From Agarilytica sp045430345 (GTDB taxonomy: Bacteria > Pseudomonadota > Gammaproteobacteria > Pseudomonadales > Cellvibrionaceae), in contig JAILXT010000001.1 of NCBI GenBank assembly GCA_045430345.1, positions 62,001-126,000 on the forward strand: 64,000 bases of DNA, given 5' to 3'. The first letter of the stretch is position 1, and each line of letters begins with the position of its first letter. The translations under genes and the position numbers were made by a program. Below are positions 8,790 through 16,005 of this stretch, one piece after another. The notes under the pieces are model-generated. The model made no database searches. It was not told where the DNA came from and saw only the letters and a list, made by a program, of their open reading frames with translations.

Positions 8790-9794
8790 TTAGTAAAGTT
8801 GAGAGATGAATTCAGCAGTGCTCATTGAGCTATCTACTATGGTGTTGGCGGGGCAGGGGAACCCTCCGCATTTCCATATCCCGTCTGGGATTTGGCGTCG
8901 TGTCGCGGAATCGCTGGCATCACGGATATTGCTATGATTTTCGTGGGCAGTATCTAAGTTCTTAAAACCGGAGGATTCTTGTTTGTTGCCATTGCCGCAC
9001 ACATTTGATTTGTTATAGCTACGTGTGGGATCGCCGCCACACGCGTAAATACTGGCAAATTGCACCACTCCGTCATCCTCGCCACTTAAACAGGCACTTG
9101 CGCCAAAGATGGCTTCATAGCCTCCCGTCAGCCAGATCGTGCGATAGGGCGCATTCGCGTTATTGCGCACTTGCACGTCGTTTGATGAGCGTAACCAATA
9201 GGTGGCATCGTCACAGTCTTGAATGAAGCCACCCAGGAAATTACAGATTGCGCCGCCATCACCACAAACACTATCTGCGCCTTCTGAACCTCTATGGGCG
9301 CCACTCAGCGAATAGACCAGGCTGATACGACTACCGACAGTACTGAAAGGCCAGCCATTTTTGTTGTAGTTAGGATCATTGGAGCGGGCGTTGCCGAGAA
9401 TGTAGTCCATGATGGTATTTCCCATGCTATGGGCGACAACAATAAATTCGCCCCCTTGGGAGTGACTCTTACTGCATTTTTTCCCGCCGGAGTCTGTTTG
9501 GCCATTGGTGGCTCTAACGATTTCGTTTGCCACTTCACCAGCCGTTTGAGATTCAAAATAAGGGCGTGTTCCGTTATACCCGACAACGTAATACGAGGTG
9601 GCGAAATTTCGCGTCGCCGTCTTGATGAAATCTTTACTGCCCTTTTTCCAATAGTTTCGAGCAGTGTTATAGCTGGTGTATGTGCCGCTATCCGTTTGTT
9701 TTCCGTGCACAAAAATCAAGCAGGTTGATGAGAAGGCGATGGTGCTTAAGCTCCACCCGAGCGCTATACAGAGTAGGCAAATTATTTTTTTCAT
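8790..9794 (-). CDS. Secreted alpha/beta hydrolase, lipase-like
   Basis: A 334-residue exported protein. A signal peptide covers about residues 1-22 (KKIICLLCIALGWSLS...AFS). The fold motifs are an oxyanion-type FVHGK (28-32) and a nucleophile elbow AHSMG (121-125) with Ser123; the first Gly of the classical GxSxG is Ala, as in Bacillus-type lipases. GEDDGVVQ and a later His-rich DTAHENHSN could supply the acid and His. Several Cys residues suggest disulfides, in keeping with export. The ATG at 9794 has GGAG at seven bases, better than the TTG four codons upstream. It is the first gene of a two-gene operon. Confidence 0.75.
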   Translation of the reverse strand: MKKIICLLCIALGWSLSTIAFSSTCLIFVHGKQTDSGTYTSYNTARNYWKKGSKDFIKTATRNFATSYYVVGYNGTRPYFESQTAGEVANEIVRATNGQTDSGGKKCSKSHSQGGEFIVVAHSMGNTIMDYILGNARSNDPNYNKNGWPFSTVGSRISLVYSLSGAHRGSEGADSVCGDGGAICNFLGGFIQDCDDATYWLRSSNDVQVRNNANAPYRTIWLTGGYEAIFGASACLSGEDDGVVQFASIYACGGDPTRSYNKSNVCGNGNKQESSGFKNLDTAHENHSNIRDASDSATRRQIPDGIWKCGGFPCPANTIVDSSMSTAEFISQLY

Positions 9795-10397
9795 ACTTAA
9801 CTCCAATGTAATGTTGTACCAGTCTGTCGGTACGTTAGGGTTGGTTGTGATGGTTAATCGCAGGGCACAGCGCGTCCTCCATTGAAAATGGTGAAATGAA
9901 CTGTGTTAGGCACTCTTTTTAGGCTTATGCGACGACAGATGCGATGACGATAGGCATCACTGCGAAAGCGAATACGGCAAAGCGCTTCATCCTTTGCGTA
10001 TCAAACTCCGGGAATTTTGCCCTCGATTATTCTGATTCTTATGAGGGCAGATGAAGTATAAGTTAAACATCTGTTTTAAACGTATGTTGAGGGAAGCTGG
10101 TGCCACATAAATTGGGCGAGTGTTTATTTTTTTGATGAAGCGCACAATTTGCCTGCGAGATAATGTGAGGCGGGGGTGTCGGTTGTGTCCATCAACGTTG
10201 ATAGTCGTTTTGAATGCTGGTTTCTCTAGGTCGGCAAGTGCCGCCATTAATATTTTTTGTATAAAAAGGCGTCAATTATGGGTATACTCCGCCTTGAATA
10301 AAAAAGCCAAACACTTACACGGAAGCAGGTGAACTCCTCAAGGATGAACGCCAAGCTTCCCATGATCTAACACTTGACCATCTGGGGCTGGGCAAAT
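9795..10397. other. 600-bp intergenic region without a convincing gene
   Basis: No open frame here has a good start, ribosome site and protein-like sequence. Seen: a TGCCCTC / GAGGGCA inverted repeat with an AT-rich 18-base loop (10018-10049), and a 21-codon hydrophobic minus-strand frame (9925-9990, MKRFAVFAF...) with poor ribosome-site spacing. The 86-codon minus frame at 9987-10247 and the plus frame at 10120-10332 look random. The region must hold the promoter of the hydrolase operon on the minus strand. Confidence 0.5.
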
Positions 10398-10523
10398 ATG
10401 TTTAAATCACTCCCCTGTGCAGGGGTATTCCTTACGGTTTCCGTTTCCACTGTTTCTCTTACCCTATTGAGCCAAAGCGTTGTCTCTTTTGAAACCTGTC
10501 ACCAAGCGGTTCAGAGTGCTTGA
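10398..10523 (+). CDS. Possible 41-residue exported small protein
   Basis: The frame reads MFKSLPCAGVFLTVSV... and contains a hydrophobic stretch (about 8-30) resembling a signal peptide or a single membrane helix, then a short polar tail with one Cys-His pair. The ribosome site (GGGGCTGGG) is unconvincing. It lies 43 bp upstream of a better-supported small membrane protein on the same strand, so it could be a leader or a small gene in the same transcript. No family is recognised. Confidence 0.25.
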   Translation: MFKSLPCAGVFLTVSVSTVSLTLLSQSVVSFETCHQAVQSA

Positions 10524-10566
10524 TTCGCAAAAATAATGGGATGGATTTTTCGTAGAAGGCAAAAAA

Positions 10567-10743
10567 ATGGTTGTACTCAAAATACTAGGGATCCTCTTTC
10601 TCGCCTTGATAATTTTAGTTCCTTTGATGGAGCGATTTACCAAACCAATGAAAGACGAAGAGGTCAGTAAAATTTCTCGTTGGGTGATTCCTCTAGTCGC
10701 ATTGTTGCTAGTTGTTCAGCTGCTCGCGCATTGGGTAAATTAG
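10567..10743 (+). CDS. 58-residue membrane protein with two helices
   Basis: The frame begins MVVLKILGILFLALIILVP and ends VALLLVVQLLAHWVN. Two hydrophobic helices (about 3-19 and 40-56) flank a charged segment with ERFTKPMKDEEVSKISR. AGAAGG lies eight bases before the ATG. The length, two-helix layout and charge pattern make a genuine small inner-membrane protein likely. The function is unknown. The gene stands alone, 370 bp before the outer-membrane barrel gene. Confidence 0.6.
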   Translation: MVVLKILGILFLALIILVPLMERFTKPMKDEEVSKISRWVIPLVALLLVVQLLAHWVN

Positions 10744-11112
10744 CACTTAATAAAAAGTGATGAATTTTTTCGGTTGGCCGGATGTTTTTTGTTTGTCATC
10801 TGGGGTTGATCTTCGATATGTTTTCGGTTTGATTTGTACGATAAATGGGTCGACAGGGGCTGTGTCATTGATACTTGATCTAAGTTTGGTGGTGGAGCGT
10901 TAAACCTCCAGCATTGCGTGCTTTCGGGCAGTCTGCATAGGGGCTGAATGTCGCTATGTAGTACGTCTACCCTTCGAACTTCTCGCTTAACGCTTGTTTT
11001 GTATTGGGGGGATTAAGGAGTCATGTGTTCTAAACGTGTGTAACGGAATACGCAGTATTCAACGTAAGGAGAAAAGAGAGGAATGAAATATATAAACCAA
11101 AAAGGAGAAACT
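10744..11112. other. 370-bp leader region of the small barrel gene
   Basis: No coding frame is convincing. A small hairpin TGGAG / CTCCA (10893-10910) begins a stretch (10894-10931) that resembles another downstream of the barrel gene (11704-11740): both read GGAG.GTT, then TCCA, CGTGC and CGGGCAG in order. A good ribosome site, AAAGGAG, lies at the end, just before the ATG at 11113. A long untranslated leader or a small RNA is possible but not demonstrated. Confidence 0.4.
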
Positions 11113-11652
11113 ATGAAAACTTTTCTAATAACTATCACATCAATTATTTTTTCAGTCAGTGCAGGAACCGCTTCAGCTCACGGAGATATCGGTTCTGTTG
11201 GTGCAGGGGTGGGTGCCTCTTATGGATTTGTTGGTGCTAGTTTTGATAAAAGTTTCACCAAAAATCTTTATGGGTCCGTCGGACTTGGTTCTGCCGGTGA
11301 CGACCTTGGTTACAATGTTGGTCTTCGATATTACCTTCAAGAGGCTGAAAAAACATGGCGGCCCCGTCTTGTTTTGAACTATGGGACAAATGGGGTGATC
11401 AGTACCCAGACTTGCTTTTTTAGTAGTTGTAGTGAAGAGGAATACGAATCTTTTGAGGGTTGGTCTATTGGGGTCGGACAAAGCGTTGGTTTTGGAAGCA
11501 ATCAGAAGCATGGGTTTGAGTTTGATTTACTATTTATTGCTGATGATGGGGGTTTAGCGGATCGTGTCGATGAGCTTGAGGACGAAGGGTTTGATGCTGA
11601 TGATGGTTTCGGAAAAGTCTATTTTTCTATCGGGTATCGCTTTAGTTTTTAA
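11113..11652 (+). CDS. Small outer-membrane beta-barrel protein
   Basis: A 179-residue protein with a signal peptide (MKTFLITITSIIFSVSAGTASA) followed by alternating amphipathic strands rich in Gly, Tyr and Phe. It ends IGYRFSF, the aromatic C-terminal signature recognised by the BAM complex. The length fits an eight-stranded barrel. A short Cys pair (TCFFSSCSEEE) lies in a probable outer loop and an acidic loop (DELEDEGFDADDG) near the C-terminus. I used the ATG at 11113 with AAAGGAG upstream, not the ATG ten codons earlier. The family and function are not known. Confidence 0.7.
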   Translation: MKTFLITITSIIFSVSAGTASAHGDIGSVGAGVGASYGFVGASFDKSFTKNLYGSVGLGSAGDDLGYNVGLRYYLQEAEKTWRPRLVLNYGTNGVISTQTCFFSSCSEEEYESFEGWSIGVGQSVGFGSNQKHGFEFDLLFIADDGGLADRVDELEDEGFDADDGFGKVYFSIGYRFSF

Positions 11653-11701
11653 ATAGGTATAAAAAGGGACGTATTTTTTCTCTTTGCTAAGAGTGGTGCA
11701 A

Positions 11702-11784
11702 CCGGAGTGTTCACGTCCATTACTACGTGCCTCCGGGCAGTTTTACAGTCTGCAGCGACTCGGTCATGTGAGGGCCGAGACTGT
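11702..11784. other. Two adjacent stem-loops between convergent genes
   Basis: First stem: CCGGAG (11702) with CTCCGG (11731), containing an inner CACGT / ACGTG stem. Second stem: ACAGT...CTCGG (11745-11763) with CCGAG-ACTGT (11775-11784). They lie between the barrel gene and the minus-strand HDOD gene and may end transcription from one or both sides. T-runs are absent, so a structured RNA is an alternative. Confidence 0.45.
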
Positions 11785-11820
11785 AGCTATTTAAAGAGGC
11801 GTGTGATGTGATCCTCCCTA

Positions 11821-12639
11821 TTAATCAAAAATGCCCTCAACCATTGATTCTAGTTCGGTAATCTCGTGAATAATTGATGAGAAACATTCTGCTTTTATAT
11901 TTGCCCCCTCAAGTAGCCCGGCCGGCAAAACGGCATATAGCTCGTCGACATCGTGATTCAAATAATTTTTTTGGATGAACTTGCTTAGAGCCAAAATATA
12001 AGCGAGCTCACTGCCTTTACTTTTTTCCGGTTGATGCTGCCAGCGCAGTGCGACACCAATAAAATCAGGGAACCGCCAGCGTTTTGCTAACTCAGCGCTG
12101 ACCTCTGATGCCGTTACTCCAAGCGTTGCTTGCTCTAAGGTTTCACGAGGTTCGCCATTGGCGACGGCTGCGAGCACGTTCTCTGTTTCATCGGGAAATG
12201 AGGCTAACATGAGTAATGTGCCAATATCGTTTATCATCCCACAAGTGAAGGCAATTTCTCTGTCCGCTTGCCCATACTTGGCCAGCACTTTAGATATTGC
12301 GGCGATTTCGAAACAGCTTACCCAAAACGATTTTTTATCAAACGTTCTTGGGTAGTCAAAAGCGCCAGCAAGACCGCATGCCAGCACTAAGTTGCGGACA
12401 CTATTAAATCCAAGCCGTACAACGGCGTCGTTAACTGAGGCAATTTTTCGCCGTCCCCCCATCTGAGCGGAATTGGCCAAGCGTAAAATTTTCGCCGTAA
12501 TGACCGGGTCGTTCGCTAATTTTTTGGCAATATCTTCAATTTTTACATCTTCATCATCAAATGAATCTATAAGCTCTTGAACAAGTTCTGGCACGGAAGG
12601 CAACTTAGTCGCGCCATTGAATATGGAAGCAAGGCTCAT
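11821..12639 (-). CDS. HDOD domain-containing protein
   Basis: A 272-residue cytosolic protein made almost entirely of an HDOD domain. It shows the LPSVPELVQELIDSF opening, DPVITAKILRLANSA and SVNDAVVRLGFNSVRNLVL segments of that family. The HDOD fold is related to HD phosphohydrolases but lacks the catalytic HD pair. Such proteins act in signalling, often linked to cyclic di-GMP, chemotaxis or stress responses. No other domain is attached. The gene stands alone, minus strand, between the barrel gene and the tRNA; a target cannot be named. Confidence 0.85.
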   Translation of the reverse strand: MSLASIFNGATKLPSVPELVQELIDSFDDEDVKIEDIAKKLANDPVITAKILRLANSAQMGGRRKIASVNDAVVRLGFNSVRNLVLACGLAGAFDYPRTFDKKSFWVSCFEIAAISKVLAKYGQADREIAFTCGMINDIGTLLMLASFPDETENVLAAVANGEPRETLEQATLGVTASEVSAELAKRWRFPDFIGVALRWQHQPEKSKGSELAYILALSKFIQKNYLNHDVDELYAVLPAGLLEGANIKAECFSSIIHEITELESMVEGIFD

Positions 12640-12938
12640 AGTGTCGACTCGTTAGGGAAGGAAATAACTAAAGTTTAGATGAATATTTGTGGGTTTCCCA
12701 AGATGAAGATACTGCCGACAACGGTGTTTTTATTACTATAGCAGTATCGCTGGCGAAGTTATGAACTCGACACGAAAAACGTAATGTGTCGTCAAAGGCT
12801 TATTTAGCCTCTAGCGGTTCAGTGGGATGGTCGTGGTATGTGTTTACAATTCGATCGTATATGATTCGAGCAGTGATGAGGTGGTGTATGTGTTTTGGTT
12901 CGAGCGGAGTAATTGCTGGGGGCTGTCGAGGGGAAGTA
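12640..12938. other. 300-bp intergenic region upstream of the HDOD gene
   Basis: No convincing reading frame. A perfect 8-bp inverted repeat GATACTGC (12708-12715) / GCAGTATC (12741-12748) flanks an AT-rich stretch and could be a regulatory site, though chance is possible. The promoter of the minus-strand HDOD gene should be here. Confidence 0.4.
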
Positions 12939-12968
12939 AAAAAGGCACCACAGTTGTGGTGCCTTTTT
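12939..12968 (-). terminator. Terminator of tRNA-Ser
   Basis: A perfect 13-bp inverted repeat AAAAAGGCACCAC / GTGGTGCCTTTTT with loop AGTT. Read on the minus strand it lies 11 bp past the tRNA 3' end and ends in a T-run. It is symmetrical, so it could also stop plus-strand transcripts. Confidence 0.88.
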
Positions 12969-12978
12969 AATCTTTATA

Positions 12979-13066
12979 TGGCGGTGAGAGAGGGAGTCGA
13001 ACCCTCGAAGCCTTACGACTTACACACTTTCCAGGCGTGCTCCTTCGGCCACTCGGACACCTCACC
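12979..13066 (-). tRNA. tRNA-Ser (anticodon GGA)
   Basis: Read on the minus strand, the 88-nt RNA starts GGTGAGGTGTCCGAGTGG and has the long variable arm of class II tRNAs. The anticodon loop is CTGGAAA, giving anticodon GGA, which reads UCC and UCU codons. The T-arm GGGTTCGAACTCCC is canonical. The acceptor stem pairs fully with one G-U, the discriminator is G as in all serine tRNAs, and the terminal CCA is encoded. Confidence 0.97.
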
Positions 13067-13099
13067 AGTTTTACTTTCGCCTATTCGCGAAGGCGGCAC

Positions 13100-13128
13100 A
13101 CTCTACACAAAGAGTGGTTTAAAGGCAA
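13100..13128 (-). promoter_or_regulatory. Sigma-70 promoter of tRNA-Ser
   Basis: On the minus strand a TTGCCT box is followed after exactly 17 bp by TAGAGT, 34 bp before the tRNA. The bases after the -10 box (GTGCCGCC) are GC-rich, like the discriminators of stringently controlled stable-RNA promoters. Each box matches consensus at four of six positions. Confidence 0.5.
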
Positions 13129-13141
13129 TCGTCAGGATTGT

Positions 13142-14026
13142 CTAATCTTTGCTCACTTTGTCGCCAGCCTGAAAGCCCGAGCCATTAACGATCTTGGCTT
13201 CGGAGTAGGCGCTTTCAACTTCGGTGATTTTGATCTTACCAAGCTTGGTGTATTTGACCTTTAATACAGCGCCCGTTTCTGGATCTTTGATCACTTTCCG
13301 TTGGCGTTTAACGACCAATACATCACCAGTTTTAAGGCCGGCGTTTTCGCCTTTGTTTAGGGTGACAACTTTGCCTTCGACATCCGCAACTTTTACATCA
13401 CCAAACATGCCGCCGCTAGCGCTATGCTTTTTGCCCATGCTTAAATCCGCTTCGGCGATTTTTTTCGAAACATCTTTAATTGCTTTTCGCATGGAAGCTG
13501 TCGCATGTTTTTCGTTCCAGCGTTCACCGCCGCCAAAACCGAGTACTTTGACTTTGACGGAGGATTTATGGCCTTCGCCGGTTTCAGCAAAAACGATGCG
13601 CCCTGTAGTCGCGTTAACAATACGGATATCTACCGCTGCGTGATAGCCTTTCTTGCCGACGTGAATACCACCGCCGCCACCGCCAGAGCTGCTTTGTCCG
13701 TATTCGGTTACCGCACCCGTAATGATGTATTGAACCCCAATGATTTTCCCTATTTTTGCCGCAGTAGCTGGATCGATACGCCCACCTTGTCCTAAGTTTT
13801 GTTCTTGCATTACGCTAGCTAAACGGTCGCGTTCAAAGATTTCGAAATCGGTTTCTTTGACTAAATGCGTGGTTAAAATATCTGCAGCGCCTTGACCAAC
13901 TCGCCAGTCGCCATATTGCGCGCGATTGTCGAAGTCCATCACGGCGATTCTAGTGCCGGCAAAAATAGTGGATGAAGACAGGGCTAAGACAATGGTGGCG
14001 GCTAACGCTATGAGGTTTTTATACAT
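13142..14026 (-). CDS. CsgG/HfaB-family protein, not lipidated
   Basis: A 294-residue exported protein with signal peptide (about 1-23, ending IFAG). The next 180 residues follow the CsgG fold: RIAVMDFDNRAQYGDW, then ADILTTHLVKETDFEIFERDRLASVMQEQ, then YIITGAVTEYG. A glycine run (115-120) sits where CsgG has a membrane hairpin. CsgG is a lipoprotein pore for curli; this protein has no lipobox Cys. The C-terminal part (about 208-294, VTLNKGENAGLKTGDVL...) resembles the small C-terminal domain of FlgT-like proteins. There are no curli genes nearby, so I call it an envelope protein of unknown role. Confidence 0.82.
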   Translation of the reverse strand: MYKNLIALAATIVLALSSSTIFAGTRIAVMDFDNRAQYGDWRVGQGAADILTTHLVKETDFEIFERDRLASVMQEQNLGQGGRIDPATAAKIGKIIGVQYIITGAVTEYGQSSSGGGGGGIHVGKKGYHAAVDIRIVNATTGRIVFAETGEGHKSSVKVKVLGFGGGERWNEKHATASMRKAIKDVSKKIAEADLSMGKKHSASGGMFGDVKVADVEGKVVTLNKGENAGLKTGDVLVVKRQRKVIKDPETGAVLKVKYTKLGKIKITEVESAYSEAKIVNGSGFQAGDKVSKD

Positions 14027-14199
14027 TTTAAAGTCACTCCTTGCTGTTGCAGGTATTTTTCGGCGCTAATACTAAACCAAAAAAAGAGAAATTTCAGTGA
14101 GCTTGTTGTCGGAGGCGCAAGCCTTGAGGTGAGCTGGGGGAATTCGCCAGTTACGGCATTGATTGGTAAGTAAAGTCGCTTATCGTTAGCGGGTTTACG

Positions 14200-15306
14200 T
14201 TAGCCCATGGTGACGTCGCCATCGTTCAATTCATCGAGTGGAATGGTCAGGGAGGGGCAGCCAAAACTGACCCCCATGGCGAGGGCACTAATCAAGGTCA
14301 TATTGTGGTGTGGAACGGTACGAATTTTATGCGCAACGGATTTTAGCGCGACGCTCGACATATGGTTATCGTGAATGGTGACGATTCTGCCATAGCGTTG
14401 TTTCGCTGCAAGCAGGGCCGCGTAGGCGCCTACGTTGGTGGCGATAAGGCGATCGTAAGCGGAGGGGGTACCGCCACGTTGGACGTGGCCAAGTACGGTT
14501 GTACGCACCTCTGCGTCTATTTTTGGTTCGAGCTGGGTTTGCAAAAAAGCACCCGCGCCACCTAAGCGAAGCGGGTCTGGGCTGCCCTCAATGGTTTTTT
14601 CTATGCTCAGCTTCCCGTCAATGGTTGTAGCGCCTTCGGCAACGACGATGATGGTATAGGCTTTGATCGCGCTACGTGCTTCGATTTTTCTAACGATTTC
14701 TTCTACTTCGTAGGGAAATTCCGGCAGAAGAATGACGTCGGCGCCACCGGCCACGCCGGCGTGAAGGGCGATCCAACCTGCGTAACGTCCCATGGTTTCA
14801 ATAATCATGACACGCTTGTGGCTTTGTGCGGTGGTGCGAAGTCGGTCAATGGCTTCCGCGGCCACATTCACCGCGGTATCGAAACCAAATGTGCGATCTG
14901 TTTGCGCAATGTCATTGTCGATTGTTTTGGGGACGCCAATGAAATTCATACCAAGCTTGGACATTTCGTAGCAAAGGGTCATGGAGCCGTCGCCTCCCAT
15001 GGCGATGATGCAATCCAACCCAAGTGTTTGGTAGTAGTCAGCGACGGATTGCGAAACATCTTCACCCTGGTAATTGAAGGGGGAGGCGCGGTTGCATGTC
15101 CCGATCATCGTGCCGCCTTTGTCGAAAATCGTGTCTACGTCGTTTGGGGCGAGTTTCCGTGTGCGCTTTTCAATCAAACCGAGAAAGCCTTCTTCAATGG
15201 CATACACGTTTGCGTCGAAGTTATGCATGAGGCTTAGCGCGGCACCTCTGATGGCGGCGTTAAGTCCCTGGCAATCGCCACCGCCAGTAAGTATCCCAAT
15301 TTTCAT
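14200..15306 (-). CDS. 6-phosphofructokinase, mixed-substrate type
   Basis: A 368-residue PFK-A superfamily enzyme converting fructose 6-phosphate to the 1,6-bisphosphate. Motifs: TGGGDCQGLNA (7-17), GGDGS (104-108), PKTIDND (126-132) with catalytic Asp130, ETMGRYAGW and GHVQRGG. Gly in GGDGS is typical of ATP-using enzymes, while Lys in PKTIDND is typical of PPi-using ones. This combination occurs in the so-called mixed-substrate group III, so the phosphoryl donor is not certain. The ATG at 15306 has AGGA seven bases upstream; the longer frame up to 15513 does not look like PFK sequence. The gene is divergent from the lipoprotein gene. Confidence 0.88.
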   Translation of the reverse strand: MKIGILTGGGDCQGLNAAIRGAALSLMHNFDANVYAIEEGFLGLIEKRTRKLAPNDVDTIFDKGGTMIGTCNRASPFNYQGEDVSQSVADYYQTLGLDCIIAMGGDGSMTLCYEMSKLGMNFIGVPKTIDNDIAQTDRTFGFDTAVNVAAEAIDRLRTTAQSHKRVMIIETMGRYAGWIALHAGVAGGADVILLPEFPYEVEEIVRKIEARSAIKAYTIIVVAEGATTIDGKLSIEKTIEGSPDPLRLGGAGAFLQTQLEPKIDAEVRTTVLGHVQRGGTPSAYDRLIATNVGAYAALLAAKQRYGRIVTIHDNHMSSVALKSVAHKIRTVPHHNMTLISALAMGVSFGCPSLTIPLDELNDGDVTMG

Positions 15307-15513
15307 GGTCGAATCCTGTGTCGCGAGAATAAGAAGAGGGGAGCGGCTCTCACGATGTTGATTATGAAGATGTCTTCCCCATTGTAGACTGAAAGTATTG
15401 AAGAAATAAGAAACGAAGAATGGAATTGTCTGTGTTGATATCTGTGGCCAAGACTTCGCATATAGCTGTGGTAGGATGAGCACCGTTTTTAGATCAATCA
15501 TTGAGGAAAGCAT

Positions 15514-15822
15514 ATGCGTCTTTTATCCGTAACCGTTCTAATTGCGGGCCTTACGGCTTGTCAGTGGGTCAAGCCGACAGATGGGGGCGATCAAGTATCG
15601 CTTGTAAAACGAGCGCATATTCTTAACTGTGAAAAGCTTGGCACTACCACCTCTACAGTCAAAGAGAAGGTGGGTATCGTGAAGCGTAAAGAACGTAAAG
15701 TCGTCGATGAATTAGTAACTTTGGCTAAAAATGAAGCCGCGGGTTTGGGTGGGGATACCATCGTTGCGAATGGCGCATTGCAGCAGGGCTCGCAAGCCTT
15801 TGACATATACCGCTGCATGTAG
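15514..15822 (+). CDS. DUF4156-like small lipoprotein
   Basis: A 102-residue precursor with a short signal and the lipobox LTAC, lipid-attached Cys at 16. The mature part holds a Cys in HILNCEKLG and a C-terminal YRC, a pattern like DUF4156 (YjeI) lipoproteins, which could form a disulfide in the periplasm. AGGAAAG precedes the ATG. It is monocistronic, divergent from the phosphofructokinase gene and upstream of htpG. Function unknown. Confidence 0.75.
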   Translation: MRLLSVTVLIAGLTACQWVKPTDGGDQVSLVKRAHILNCEKLGTTTSTVKEKVGIVKRKERKVVDELVTLAKNEAAGLGGDTIVANGALQQGSQAFDIYRCM

Positions 15823-15871
15823 CGCCATTTCTTAAAATCCGATCTCCGCTGAATTCTCCTCTATGGGGGGT

Positions 15872-15899
15872 GTTGAATTTAACGTTCATGCCCCCACTT
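15872..15899 (+). promoter_or_regulatory. Candidate heat-shock (sigma-32) promoter of htpG
   Basis: GTTGAAT resembles the CTTGAAA -35 box and CCCCCACTT resembles the CCCCATNT -10 box of sigma-32 promoters; the gap of 12-14 bp is in range. It lies about 110 bp upstream of htpG, a gene under sigma-32 in E. coli. It is identified by eye only. Confidence 0.45.
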
Positions 15900-16005
15900 T
15901 CTTGCTATCGAGCGCACTTCTTCGACTTTATGGGTTCATCAACTCACCGAGGAAGCGGCGAATACAGACAATTTGATTAACTTAGACAACGAGGAGTTTG
16001 CCCTT

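Noticed and set aside
9305..9712. 135-codon minus-strand frame and 144-codon plus-strand frame inside the hydrolase gene
   Set aside because: They are other-frame shadows of the hydrolase, which has a signal peptide, a nucleophile elbow and a good ribosome site.
9925..9990. 21-codon hydrophobic minus-strand frame
   Set aside because: The ribosome site touches the start codon and there is no support beyond hydrophobicity.
10899..10992. GTTAAAC and GCTTAAC boxes that looked like integron attC ends
   Set aside because: Their order is opposite to that of an attC site, no integrase gene is present and no cassette array is seen.
15307..15513. N-terminal extension of the phosphofructokinase to 15513
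   Set aside because: The added sequence has no family similarity, and the ATG at 15306 has an AGGA site and the expected family N-terminus.
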